Shown piece by piece: positions 45,116 to 53,933 of a stretch of 64,000 nucleotides of DNA. Every line of letters begins with the position of its first letter. Positions within the stretch are counted from its first letter, which is position 1. The translations under genes and the position numbers were made by a program. Source of the stretch: Marinobacter mangrovi (GTDB lineage Bacteria > Pseudomonadota > Gammaproteobacteria > Pseudomonadales > Oleiphilaceae). Under the pieces are notes generated by a model that worked only from the letters and a program-made list of their open reading frames with translations, made no database searches and had not been told where the DNA came from. The DNA lies in contig NZ_JAERVO010000001.1 of the NCBI RefSeq assembly GCF_016798325.1, positions 744,001-808,000 of the forward strand, given 5' to 3'.

Positions 45116-46033
45116 ATGAAGAAGGATCTGAAGGTCAAGCTGGGGCAGGTCGGGGATTACGAGATCCGGCTGCTCAAGGTGTTCGAGGCGGTTGTCGAGT
45201 GCGGTGGCTTCGCGGCAGCCGAGAGCGAGCTGAGTATTGGGCGGTCGACCATCAGCATCCACATCGCCAACCTGGAGGAACGACTCGATCTCAAACTATG
45301 TCGCAGAGGGCGGGGCGGCTTTTCGCTGACCGAGGAGGGGATCGAAGTCTACGAGTTGATGAAGGGACTGTTCTCGGCCCTGGAAAGCTTCCGTTCGGGC
45401 GTCAACGCGCTGCACGTCTCGTTGACGGGCGAGCTGAGAATCATCGCCAGCGACGCCATTTGCATGGACCCGCAGTCACGCCTGCCGGAAACCATTGCCC
45501 GTTTTTCGGAGACCGCGCCGGATGTGAACGTGTTGCTGGATGTCAAAGCCCTGAACGACATCGAGCGCATGATCCTCAACGACGAAGCGGACATCGGTTT
45601 TATCCCGCTGCACCGACAGCTCTCGGGTCTGGATTATCAAACCCTGTACGTGGATCAATGCCACTTGTACTGCAGCCGTACCCACCCCCTGTTCGATGCG
45701 GCTCCGTCTCATGACCTGCTGGATCGGGTGTTGGGCAGCAAGGTGGTACACGCAGGTATTCACACCAGCCCCGAAGTGGGGGCGCAGTTGGCGGACATGA
45801 ACAAGGCCGCGATTTCGTATTTCTATGAGGCGCGCCTCGCCATGATTCTCTCCGGCGCCTACATCGGGTTTATGCCGGACAGCTACGTCGAGCGACAGGT
45901 GGCGGATGGGGAGCTGCAGGCGCTGGTGCCGGACACCAAACACTATGCGCTGGAAGTGACGGCCATTACCCGGTCCCACGGCCGGGCCAATCGGGCGCGG
46001 GATCTGTTCATGGAGCTGCTGGAACGCCCCTGA
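45116..46033 (+). CDS. LysR-family regulator, likely of the gab genes
   Basis: A 305-residue LysR-type regulator with an N-terminal winged HTH (about 18-75; FEAVVECGGFAAAESELSIGRSTISIHIANLEERL) and effector domain. It is divergent from gabD with 127 bases between, consistent with control of gabDT by GABA, glutamate or succinate semialdehyde. It is distinct from the MocR-type GabR. The ATG lacks an obvious Shine-Dalgarno; no better start is visible. Confidence 0.87.
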   Translation: MKKDLKVKLGQVGDYEIRLLKVFEAVVECGGFAAAESELSIGRSTISIHIANLEERLDLKLCRRGRGGFSLTEEGIEVYELMKGLFSALESFRSGVNALHVSLTGELRIIASDAICMDPQSRLPETIARFSETAPDVNVLLDVKALNDIERMILNDEADIGFIPLHRQLSGLDYQTLYVDQCHLYCSRTHPLFDAAPSHDLLDRVLGSKVVHAGIHTSPEVGAQLADMNKAAISYFYEARLAMILSGAYIGFMPDSYVERQVADGELQALVPDTKHYALEVTAITRSHGRANRARDLFMELLERP

Positions 46034-46063
46034 GCCGGGACGTTCCAGTCTGTTTGGCGAGGG

Positions 46064-47725
46064 CTATTTCACGCCTGCGGGCGCTTCCTCGGTTGCTTCA
46101 CTTTCAATGGCAATAGCGTTCTTGGGCGGAATAAAGCTCATGGCCCGTTCCGCCAATGCGGTAATGGTCAGGCTGGGATTGACCCCCAGGTTGGCCGAGA
46201 GCATCGAGCCGTCCACGATATACAGATTCTTGTAGTTGAACACCCGGTTCTGCGCATCGATCACGCCTTTATCCGGGCTGTCCGCCATGGCGCAACCGCC
46301 CATACAGTGGGCCGTCATAGGAACGTTGAAGCTGATTTCAGAGAACGAACTCAGGCCCACGCCGCCGGTGGCTTCGGCTGCCTTCCGGGTAAAGTCGTTG
46401 GCTTCGGGGATAAAGGTCGGGATGCGATCGCCGTGGCTGGTCAGCGTCTTGGAGAAGGGCCAGTACCAGGGCCGCTTCCAGCGCATGTTGATGTGCCCTT
46501 CGATGGTCTGCATGACCAGGAAAATCACCGTTTCACGGGAAAACCGCCAGGGCAGCAGGCTGCGGAAGCCGGCCACGGGGCGCTTGACCAACAGGCGCAG
46601 TACCGCGCCCAGCCAGTAGAGAATGCGGACCGGCCCCGGACGGCCGCCGGTCAATACCGTCAGCAGGCTGCTCAGCAGATTGGACCCGTCCGGGTAACGC
46701 ACCGCCTCGATGTGGGTGTGCTGGTCGATGTAGATACCGGAGCCGATGGCGATGCCTTTGGACAGGTCTTCCTTGGTGCCGGGATAACGCACGCCGAGGA
46801 TGGATTCGGAGTTGGTGCGGACCCGGTTGCCCAGATCGTCGGAGATATTCGGCAGCGAGCCTTTGTCCTTCAGCTTGAACAGCAGTTCCTGGGTGCCCAG
46901 TGACGACCCGGATACGATGACCTGTTGTGCGGTGATACGTGTTTCCGGTTTGTGGCCACGGGCGAACGTGGGCACCGTGATCACTTCGTACCCGTCCGCG
47001 CCGTCCGTGCTGCCCAGGGGTTTGACGTCCACCACCTGCGTTTCGGCGCGGACTTCAGCGCCACGACGCTCAGCCAAGTAGAGATAGTTCTTGTCCAGCG
47101 TGTTCTTGGCGTTGTAGGGACAGCCCACCATGCAGCCGCCACAGGCGATGCAGGAATTGCGGGCGGGGCCTTCGCCGCCGAAGTAGGGATCCGGATATTC
47201 GGTACCCTGGGCATCGTTGTCATCCCCGAAAAACACCCCCACGTCGGTGTAGTAGAAGCTGTCTTCCACGCCGGCGACCCGGGCCATGTCCCGGAGTTTT
47301 TCGTCTGCCAGTGCCGGGCGCCGGTTACGGGTGACGCCCAGCATTTGTTTCGCCCGGGCGTAGTGCTCCGGCATGACCTCTTCCCAGTTATCGAGACCGG
47401 CCCAATTGCCCTCGCGCCAGACCGAATTCGGCGGTACCAGCAGGGTCTGAGCGTAGGTGATGGAGCCGCCGCCTACGGCATTGCCGTGCAGGATCATGAC
47501 GTGGCGGAACAGACGAAGGCTCAGGAAACCCTTGAGGCCGGCCACCGGGCGCCACAGATAATCCCAGAACTTCCAGCTGGTCTTGGGGAGGTTTTCCGGC
47601 GTCCAGCGCCGGCCCTGTTCAACCACCAGCACGCGATAGCCTTTCTCGCTCAGGCGACAGGCGCTGACGCTGCCACCGAAGCCTGACCCAATGATGATGA
47701 AGTCGTAGTCGTAGTTATTATTCAT
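46064..47725 (-). CDS. GMC-family oxidoreductase, cholesterol oxidase-like (ChoD-like)
   Basis: A 553-residue GMC flavoprotein closely related in layout to Mycobacterium ChoD: FAD fold DFIIIGSGFGGSVSACRL (residues 7-24), NAVGGGSITYAQTLLVPP, the Cys-rich CIACGGCMVGCPYNAKN (about residue 190), and C-terminal LYIVDGSMLSANLGVNP. It oxidises an alcohol (sterol, secondary alcohol or similar) to a ketone. It is translated 26 bases after the Baeyer-Villiger gene and is probably its metabolic partner. Confidence 0.88.
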   Translation of the reverse strand: MNNNYDYDFIIIGSGFGGSVSACRLSEKGYRVLVVEQGRRWTPENLPKTSWKFWDYLWRPVAGLKGFLSLRLFRHVMILHGNAVGGGSITYAQTLLVPPNSVWREGNWAGLDNWEEVMPEHYARAKQMLGVTRNRRPALADEKLRDMARVAGVEDSFYYTDVGVFFGDDNDAQGTEYPDPYFGGEGPARNSCIACGGCMVGCPYNAKNTLDKNYLYLAERRGAEVRAETQVVDVKPLGSTDGADGYEVITVPTFARGHKPETRITAQQVIVSGSSLGTQELLFKLKDKGSLPNISDDLGNRVRTNSESILGVRYPGTKEDLSKGIAIGSGIYIDQHTHIEAVRYPDGSNLLSSLLTVLTGGRPGPVRILYWLGAVLRLLVKRPVAGFRSLLPWRFSRETVIFLVMQTIEGHINMRWKRPWYWPFSKTLTSHGDRIPTFIPEANDFTRKAAEATGGVGLSSFSEISFNVPMTAHCMGGCAMADSPDKGVIDAQNRVFNYKNLYIVDGSMLSANLGVNPSLTITALAERAMSFIPPKNAIAIESEATEEAPAGVK

Positions 47726-47751
47726 GTCTCTCTCACTGTTCTGTCAGTGGC

Positions 47752-49224
47752 TTACCGTGCAGGTCTGGGATACAGCTCATAATCCTGCAGGTCCAGCTTG
47801 CGGGTCATCAGTCGGTAGCTGAACGTAAAACCGGGCCAGTTGACGGTATTCTTGCCGGAGGCCGTCTTGTACCAGGAGTTGCACCCGGCCTCCCAGACAC
47901 TGTGGGTCAGCGCTCTCTGGACACCCTCATTATAGGTTTGCTGACGCTGGGCTTTGACGTCCATGAAGTGTAGGCCGGGATCCTTGAGCCTGTTCACGCA
48001 CTGCATCACATAATGAATCTGGGACTCGAGCATGAACACGATGGAACTGTGCGCCAGGTTCGTGTTGGGGCCATACAGCATGAACAGGTTGGGGAAACCG
48101 GCCACGCTGATGCCCTTGTAGGCTTCGGCGCCCTCTCGCCAGGCGTCGTTCAGGTCCAACCCGTCCAGACCGGTGATGGTTATGGGTGTGAGGAAGTCCG
48201 TGGCCTTGAAGCCCGTTCCGAAAATCAGGGTGTCGACCGGGTGCCGGCTGCCGTCTTTCGTGACGACCGCATCGGATTCAACGCGATCGATGGGATCCGT
48301 CATCAGCTCAAGGTGATCCTGGTCAATGGCCGGATACCAGTCGTTGGAGATCAGGATCCGTTTGCAGCCGATGGGGTAATCCGGAATCAGGTTCTTCCGC
48401 TTCTCCGGATCCCGCACCCGCCGGCGCACTTCGCGCTTTGCGAGCCATTTGAAGGCGTTCAGCAGGAAGCCGAAACGGGTAAAACCGAGGGCCCGGCTTT
48501 CATTGCGCCAATAGATCAGGTTGCGGTAGCTGCGGTCGACCAGAGGAAAGTGGCCGAAGAGCCACTGTTCAAGTCCGGTGAAGGGCCGATCCGGCTTGGG
48601 CAGGACCCAGGCGCCGGACCGCTGGAACAGTTTGAGGGAGGTCACCTTCGAGATAATTTGCGGCACGAACTGGATGGCGCTGGCGCCGGTGCCGATCACC
48701 GCGACCCGCTTGCCAGTGAGGTCGTAGTCGTGATCCCAGCGGGCCGAGTGGAAGACTTTTCCCTGAAAACGATCGATGCCTTCAATGCTCGGCATCGCCG
48801 GCTGGTTCAACTGACCGCAGGCGGTAATCAGCACCTGAGCGGAAATGGATTCGCCGCCGGCGGTTTCGATGGTCCAGGTACCGGATGTCTTGTCGAACTG
48901 TGCGTCGGTGACTTCGGTGTTAAAGCGGATATGATCCCGCAAGCCGTACTTGCTGGCGCAATGCTCGAGGTAGGCCCGGATCTCCGGCTGAAGCCCGAAT
49001 TTGCGGGTCCAGTCGCTTTTGGGTTCGAAAGAAAAGGAGTACAGGTGAGATTGCACATCACATGCAGCACCGGGGTAGGTGTTGTCTCGCCAGGTGCCGC
49101 CGACGCTGCCCGCTTTTTCCAGCAGTGTCACGTTCTCGATACCGGCTTTCTTGAGTTGGATGGCCATCCCCAGGCCGCCGAATCCCGTACCGACAATCAC
49201 GATATGTGGCGTGGTGTCGCCCAT
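47752..49224 (-). CDS. Type I Baeyer-Villiger flavin monooxygenase
   Basis: A 490-residue flavoprotein monooxygenase. FAD motif GTGFGG (12-17), NADPH motif GTGASA (178-183) and the Baeyer-Villiger fingerprint FxGxxxHxxxWD at residues 153-164 (FQGKVFHSARWD). It inserts oxygen next to a ketone carbonyl, giving an ester or lactone. It is upstream of the GMC gene in the same direction. A GAGGA ribosome site precedes the ATG. Confidence 0.92.
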   Translation of the reverse strand: MGDTTPHIVIVGTGFGGLGMAIQLKKAGIENVTLLEKAGSVGGTWRDNTYPGAACDVQSHLYSFSFEPKSDWTRKFGLQPEIRAYLEHCASKYGLRDHIRFNTEVTDAQFDKTSGTWTIETAGGESISAQVLITACGQLNQPAMPSIEGIDRFQGKVFHSARWDHDYDLTGKRVAVIGTGASAIQFVPQIISKVTSLKLFQRSGAWVLPKPDRPFTGLEQWLFGHFPLVDRSYRNLIYWRNESRALGFTRFGFLLNAFKWLAKREVRRRVRDPEKRKNLIPDYPIGCKRILISNDWYPAIDQDHLELMTDPIDRVESDAVVTKDGSRHPVDTLIFGTGFKATDFLTPITITGLDGLDLNDAWREGAEAYKGISVAGFPNLFMLYGPNTNLAHSSIVFMLESQIHYVMQCVNRLKDPGLHFMDVKAQRQQTYNEGVQRALTHSVWEAGCNSWYKTASGKNTVNWPGFTFSYRLMTRKLDLQDYELYPRPAR

Positions 49225-49552
49225 GCGTCTCGTTCCTCAATCTTTATTATTAGATCCTGCAAGCGTAGGTCGGTTTCATGCCGCTGACGATGGTGCAACA
49301 GGCCACAGAATCGTTTTTTTCGGTCAATGTCAGGCGGTGTCATTTCGTAGCGGTAGGAACCGCTTTCAGGTGGAGCCCAGGGGCGTGAGGCAGGTACGGG
49401 GTCGGGATTCCCGTGGGGCATGGAACTGTCGGTCGGACCCATTTGAGAACGGCCCGGTTGTTTGGAACTGAGCCGTTCCACCGATATCTATATGAAGAAA
49501 TGCCGAGCGGATACGTTCAAAGGGGCGTTTGAATCGGCGCCGGTCGCCCGGT
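49225..49552. other. Intergenic region upstream of the monooxygenase gene
   Basis: About 330 bases between the BVMO start and the lrp gene stop, both on the minus strand. It must hold the BVMO promoter. A short inverted repeat (GAACGGC ... GCCGTTC, about 49446-49479) is present but without a T-run. I see no gene. Confidence 0.5.
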
Positions 49553-49996
49553 TCAGTCCTTGACGTTTTCCATGACCACGAAGGTGCTGGTCTGCAGGAC
49601 ATGGGGCAGGGCGGAGATCTGTTCACCCAGGACGTGGCGGTATTCGGCCATGTCCCGTGTGCGGACTTTCAACAGATAGTCAAAATTGCCGGCGATCATG
49701 TGGCATTGCTCCACCGCCGACATTTGCCGGATGGCTTCATTAAACGCCGCCAGGGATTTACTGCTGGTGTCACTCAGCGTGACCTGTGCAAAGGCGATGT
49801 GACTCTGGCCCAGTTTTGTCTGGTTGATCATCGCCGTATAGCCTGTGATGTAGCCCTGTTCTTCCAGGCGCCGCATGCGGACCTGGCAGGGCGTTTTGGA
49901 CAGACCCACCCGGGAAGCCAGCTCCGTCACGGTGATCCGGGCGTTCTTTTGCAATTCGCGCATGATGGAGTGATCAATTCTGTCCAGTTCGCCCAT
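49553..49996 (-). CDS. Lrp/AsnC-family regulator (PutR-like)
   Basis: A 147-residue Lrp-type regulator with N-terminal HTH (LDRIDHSIMRELQKNARITVTELASRVGLS) and a C-terminal RAM ligand domain (about 65-140; IAGNFDYLLKVRTRDMAEYRHVL). It is divergent from the glutamate dehydrogenase gene and next to putA, so it probably activates these with proline as ligand, as PutR does in alphaproteobacteria (inference). Confidence 0.88.
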   Translation of the reverse strand: MGELDRIDHSIMRELQKNARITVTELASRVGLSKTPCQVRMRRLEEQGYITGYTAMINQTKLGQSHIAFAQVTLSDTSSKSLAAFNEAIRQMSAVEQCHMIAGNFDYLLKVRTRDMAEYRHVLGEQISALPHVLQTSTFVVMENVKD

Positions 49997-50242
49997 GATG
50001 TTTCGTCCCGGTAAGATTTATGGCTAGCGAAAGTGCTAAATATAAACAAACCGGCTGCGCAATAAAACTAAATGGGTAAAGCGACTTCGAGCGATTGCCT
50101 ATACTGTGGGCTATGAGTCTGCGCGGTAGGAAGCGTGTCAGGCGAGAGCGTCCACAGAGGGACGTTCGCAGCCACGCGATCTCTGCCGCACAGACGCCTG
50201 GCTTCACCCTTTATATTCACCGGCTTTCTCCGGAGATGCCTG

Positions 50243-53200
50243 ATGACAGACAGCCGACCGCCATCCCCGAACACCCTGCTTGAACAACTCGCCGCCGCCA
50301 TGGAAGACGACCGCCAGGATGCGGAAAGCTGGGCCCGATTACGGCAAATGGTCTCCGGCATGATGGCGCAGACGCGCTCCTGGGATGATGAATTCCGGAA
50401 GGGGCTGATGGACGCTTTCGGCAAAAAAATGGGCGAGTTCAACGGTACGCTCTACGCCAACGCCTTTCCGACGGGCTATCGGAACCGCTTCTCCAGCGCA
50501 GCCGCGGTTAACGATGTGGCCGAGCTCCAGTCCATCGCCGTCAGCGCCGATGTGCCGATGCGCTTCCACGCCGATCGGGATCAGGACGGCAACACCCTGT
50601 CGTTCAAACTCTACAGCAGCGGCAAGCCGGTGATTCTTTCCGACGTGGTGCCCCTGCTCGAAAACCTGGGCATGCGCGTGCTCGACGAGCATCCCTACGT
50701 GATCGAGCGTAGCGACGGAAAAGTCTTTGGTATCAGCGACTTTACTGTGGAGGTCTTGGGCGAGCCGGCGAGCGCCGGAGATGACGCCACCCGGGGCCTT
50801 CTGCAGGAGGCCTTCCGGGAAATCTGGAACGGCTTCGCCGAGAACGACACCTTTAACCGGTTGATCCTGGTGGCGGGGCTGGGGTGGCGTGAAGTGTCCG
50901 TCCTGCGGGCCTTCGCACGCTACGTCAAGCAGTTGCGCTTTGGTTTCAGTCAGCATTTCCTGGCGGAGACCCTGTGTCGTCACGTGGACATTACCGTCCA
51001 GCTGATCCGGTTGTTCCAGGTACGATTCCAGCCGGATATTGCCAAACCCAAACAGCGTGCAAAGCAGGAAGCGGAGGTGGAGCAGGCGATCCTGGCCGCC
51101 CTGGAAGGCGTTGAAAGCCTGGATGACGATCGCATCCTGCGGCGCTTCTTCGTGCTGATCAAGGCGATCTCCCGAACCAACTTCTACCAGCAGGAAGACG
51201 GGCAGTTCAAGCCATACGTGTCCTTCAAGATCGACCCCCAGACCATTCCGGATGTGCCCAAGCCCTGCCCACGATTCGAGATCTTCGTCTATTCGCCCCG
51301 GGTGGAAGGGGTGCATCTGCGGGCGGGACCGGTGGCCCGGGGCGGCCTGCGCTGGTCGGACCGCGCGGAAGACTATCGCACCGAGATTCTCGGGCTGATG
51401 AAGGCCCAGCAGGTCAAGAACTCGGTCATCGTCCCGGTGGGCGCCAAAGGCGGCTTCATCGTCAAGCAGCCGCCGGCCGATCCCTCCCGGGCGGCACTGC
51501 AGGAAGAGGGCATCGCCTGCTACCAGACCTTCATCCGCGGCCTGCTGGATCTGACCGACAATCTGGATGCCGGCACCATCGTGCCGCCGAAAGCCGTCGT
51601 GCGGCACGATGACGACGATCCCTACCTGGTAGTCGCCGCCGATAAGGGAACCGCCACCTTCTCGGACATCGCCAACCGTCTGGCGAGCGATTATGGCTTC
51701 TGGCTGGGCGACGCCTTTGCTTCCGGCGGCAGCGAGGGCTACGACCACAAGAAAATGGGGATCACCGCCCGTGGTGCCTGGGAATCGGTGAAGCGGCACT
51801 TCCTCGAGAAAGGCATCGACACCCAATCCGATCCGTTTACCGTCGTCGGCATCGGGGACATGGGCGGGGACGTTTTCGGCAATGGCATGCTGCTGTCGGA
51901 CAAGATCCGACTGGTCGGCGCCTTCAATCACCTGCATATCTTTGTCGATCCGACCCCGGACGCGGCCGTTTCCTTCAAAGAACGTCAGCGCCTGTTCGAG
52001 CTGCCCGGTTCGAGTTGGGCGGACTACGACGCCGCGAAGATCAGCGAGGGCGGTGGCGTATTTTCGCGCGCCCTCAAGTCCATTCCCGTCTCCAAGCCGA
52101 TGGCCAAAGCGTTGGGCATTAAAGCTGGCCGCATGGCCCCGAACGACCTGATCAGTGCGTTGCTGAAAGCCCCCGTGGACATGATCTGGAACGGTGGCAT
52201 CGGCACCTATGTCAAGGCACCGGGCGAATCCCACGAGGACGTCGGCGACAAAACCAACGACCCGGTCCGGGTGGACAGCAACCAGCTGCGCTGCCGGGTT
52301 CTGGGCGAGGGCGGTAACCTGGGCTTTACCCAGCGGGCGCGTATCGACTTTGCCCGTCGTGGCGGCGCGGCGAATACGGACTTTATCGACAATGCCGGCG
52401 GCGTCGACTGCTCTGACCACGAAGTGAACATGAAAATCCTGCTCAATGCGCAGGTCCGCGACGGTGCGCTGAGCATGGACCAGCGCAACCGCCTGTTGCG
52501 CGAGATGACCCCGGAAGTGGCGCAGTTGGTTCTCAAGAACAACTACCGTCAGGCGATGGCGTTGAGTATCGCCGATGCGGGCGGTATGGCCGGCCTGGAC
52601 GAGTGCGAACGCCTGATACGGCGCCTGGAATCCGATGGCCGGCTCGACCGGGCACTGGAGTTTCTGCCGGATGATGAGGCCCTGCAGGAGCGCCGCGAGC
52701 ATGGCGGTGGACTGAGCCGACCGGAACTGGCCGTCCTGATTTCCTACGCCAAGCTGGAGCTGGAGCAGTCCCTGCAGGCGTCGCCCCGGGTTCTGGACGA
52801 CCGGTTCCTGGATGCCCTGTTCAGCGCGTTCCCCGCCTCCATGCGCGAGACCTTCCCGGACGCGATCCACCATCACCCGCTGCGTGCGGACATTACCGCA
52901 ACCCAGCTGGCCAACGACCTGATCAACCGGATGGGCATCACGTGGATCGACCGAATCCTGCACACCGCCCGAGCGGATATGGACGAAGTGGTGATCGCCT
53001 ACCGCATTGCCATGCGTATCTACGGGGTAGACGCCCAATGGGCCGCAATCGAAGCGCTGGATGGCCAGATCCCGTCCAGCGTGCAACTGGAGCTGTTCCG
53101 GGATCTGATCCGGCTGGTGACACGCAGCACCACCTGGATTTTACGCAATCGGCCCGAAGGGCTCGACGCCGCCGCCTGCGAGGCGCGCTATTCGCCGTCG

Positions 53201-53740
53201 CTCGCCGAGGTGGTGACCTCGGTCAAAGCGCTTCAGGCGGTGATCCCGGAAAGTCGCTGGAAAGAACGCTATGCTTATTATGTAGACAAGTCCGTACCCG
53301 ATAATCTGGCTGCCTACTGCGCCTCGATCGAGAGTCGCTATTGGCTGCTGGACATCATCGAGGTTGCGCGACAGTTCGATCAGCCGTTGTCCGCAGTGGC
53401 TGAAGTCTACTTCTCACTGGGTGAGGGCCTGAAACTGACGTGGCTGGATCGTCAGATGCGGGCCTTCCGTGCCAAGGGGCACTGGCAGTCACTTGCTACC
53501 AGTCATTACCGGGATGAGCTGGATCATCAGCTCCGCAACCTGACCGCCAGTGTTTTCCATACCAGTGACAAGGCGGGAACGCCTCAACAGATGCTTGCCG
53601 TCTGGCACGACGTGAAGCAAACGCAGATACAACGCTGGCAACAGATGCTGGCGGATATGCAAGCGACGAATGTCATTGATTGTGCAGTATTTTCTGTTGC
53701 TCACGGAGTCCTGCGGGAACTGGGCACTGAAGTGGCCTGA
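50243..53740 (+). CDS. NAD-dependent glutamate dehydrogenase, short form
   Basis: A 1165-residue large NAD-GDH. The catalytic core is clear: QVKNSVIVPVGAKGGFIVKQ (substrate Lys), TFSDIANRLASDYGFWLGDAFASGGSEGYDHKKMGITARGAW (NAD/active-site region) and the C-terminal helical domain. Usual bacterial homologues are about 1600 residues; the N-terminal ACT-like regulatory region (400-450 residues) is absent, and the 246 bases upstream cannot code for it. The start ATG 50243 has GGAG 7 bases upstream. It deaminates glutamate to 2-oxoglutarate for catabolism. Confidence 0.88.
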   Translation: MTDSRPPSPNTLLEQLAAAMEDDRQDAESWARLRQMVSGMMAQTRSWDDEFRKGLMDAFGKKMGEFNGTLYANAFPTGYRNRFSSAAAVNDVAELQSIAVSADVPMRFHADRDQDGNTLSFKLYSSGKPVILSDVVPLLENLGMRVLDEHPYVIERSDGKVFGISDFTVEVLGEPASAGDDATRGLLQEAFREIWNGFAENDTFNRLILVAGLGWREVSVLRAFARYVKQLRFGFSQHFLAETLCRHVDITVQLIRLFQVRFQPDIAKPKQRAKQEAEVEQAILAALEGVESLDDDRILRRFFVLIKAISRTNFYQQEDGQFKPYVSFKIDPQTIPDVPKPCPRFEIFVYSPRVEGVHLRAGPVARGGLRWSDRAEDYRTEILGLMKAQQVKNSVIVPVGAKGGFIVKQPPADPSRAALQEEGIACYQTFIRGLLDLTDNLDAGTIVPPKAVVRHDDDDPYLVVAADKGTATFSDIANRLASDYGFWLGDAFASGGSEGYDHKKMGITARGAWESVKRHFLEKGIDTQSDPFTVVGIGDMGGDVFGNGMLLSDKIRLVGAFNHLHIFVDPTPDAAVSFKERQRLFELPGSSWADYDAAKISEGGGVFSRALKSIPVSKPMAKALGIKAGRMAPNDLISALLKAPVDMIWNGGIGTYVKAPGESHEDVGDKTNDPVRVDSNQLRCRVLGEGGNLGFTQRARIDFARRGGAANTDFIDNAGGVDCSDHEVNMKILLNAQVRDGALSMDQRNRLLREMTPEVAQLVLKNNYRQAMALSIADAGGMAGLDECERLIRRLESDGRLDRALEFLPDDEALQERREHGGGLSRPELAVLISYAKLELEQSLQASPRVLDDRFLDALFSAFPASMRETFPDAIHHHPLRADITATQLANDLINRMGITWIDRILHTARADMDEVVIAYRIAMRIYGVDAQWAAIEALDGQIPSSVQLELFRDLIRLVTRSTTWILRNRPEGLDAAACEARYSPSLAEVVTSVKALQAVIPESRWKERYAYYVDKSVPDNLAAYCASIESRYWLLDIIEVARQFDQPLSAVAEVYFSLGEGLKLTWLDRQMRAFRAKGHWQSLATSHYRDELDHQLRNLTASVFHTSDKAGTPQQMLAVWHDVKQTQIQRWQQMLADMQATNVIDCAVFSVAHGVLRELGTEVA

Positions 53741-53779
53741 CACACGATCATTGGCACGCTCTGGTATAGGTAAAGGCCA

Positions 53780-53813
53780 CATTTCCTGTTTTTAACTTTT
53801 TGTCCAGGAAATG
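53780..53813. promoter_or_regulatory. Perfect inverted repeat in front of putA
   Basis: CATTTCCTG (53780-53788) and CAGGAAATG (53805-53813), 9 of 9 paired, with a T-rich 16-base centre. It is not followed by a T-run, so it is unlikely to be a terminator. It is a candidate operator of the Lrp-type regulator or another proline-responsive protein. Confidence 0.5.
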
Positions 53814-53933
53814 CAGCAATGTAGAAGGTTGAAAAAAGATAAACCGTCGCATGCAAATGGTTTTAATAGGAAAAATGACTCCGTCTCTCTCGGTAGAATG
53901 CAACGAGAGACGAACAATGACGAGGTGACAGCT

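Noticed and set aside
47752-49224. AlmA-type long-chain alkane monooxygenase
   Set aside because: The FxGxxxHxxxWD fingerprint points to a type I Baeyer-Villiger enzyme, and no alkane genes are adjacent.
50135-50242. Longer N-terminus of the NAD-GDH from the upstream part of the open frame
   Set aside because: The added 36 residues show no family similarity and ATG 50243 has the better ribosome site.
50339-53086. Long minus-strand open frame inside the NAD-GDH gene
   Set aside because: High GC and strong codon bias of the plus-strand gene open the complementary frame; its translation shows no domain and the plus-strand protein is clearly conserved.
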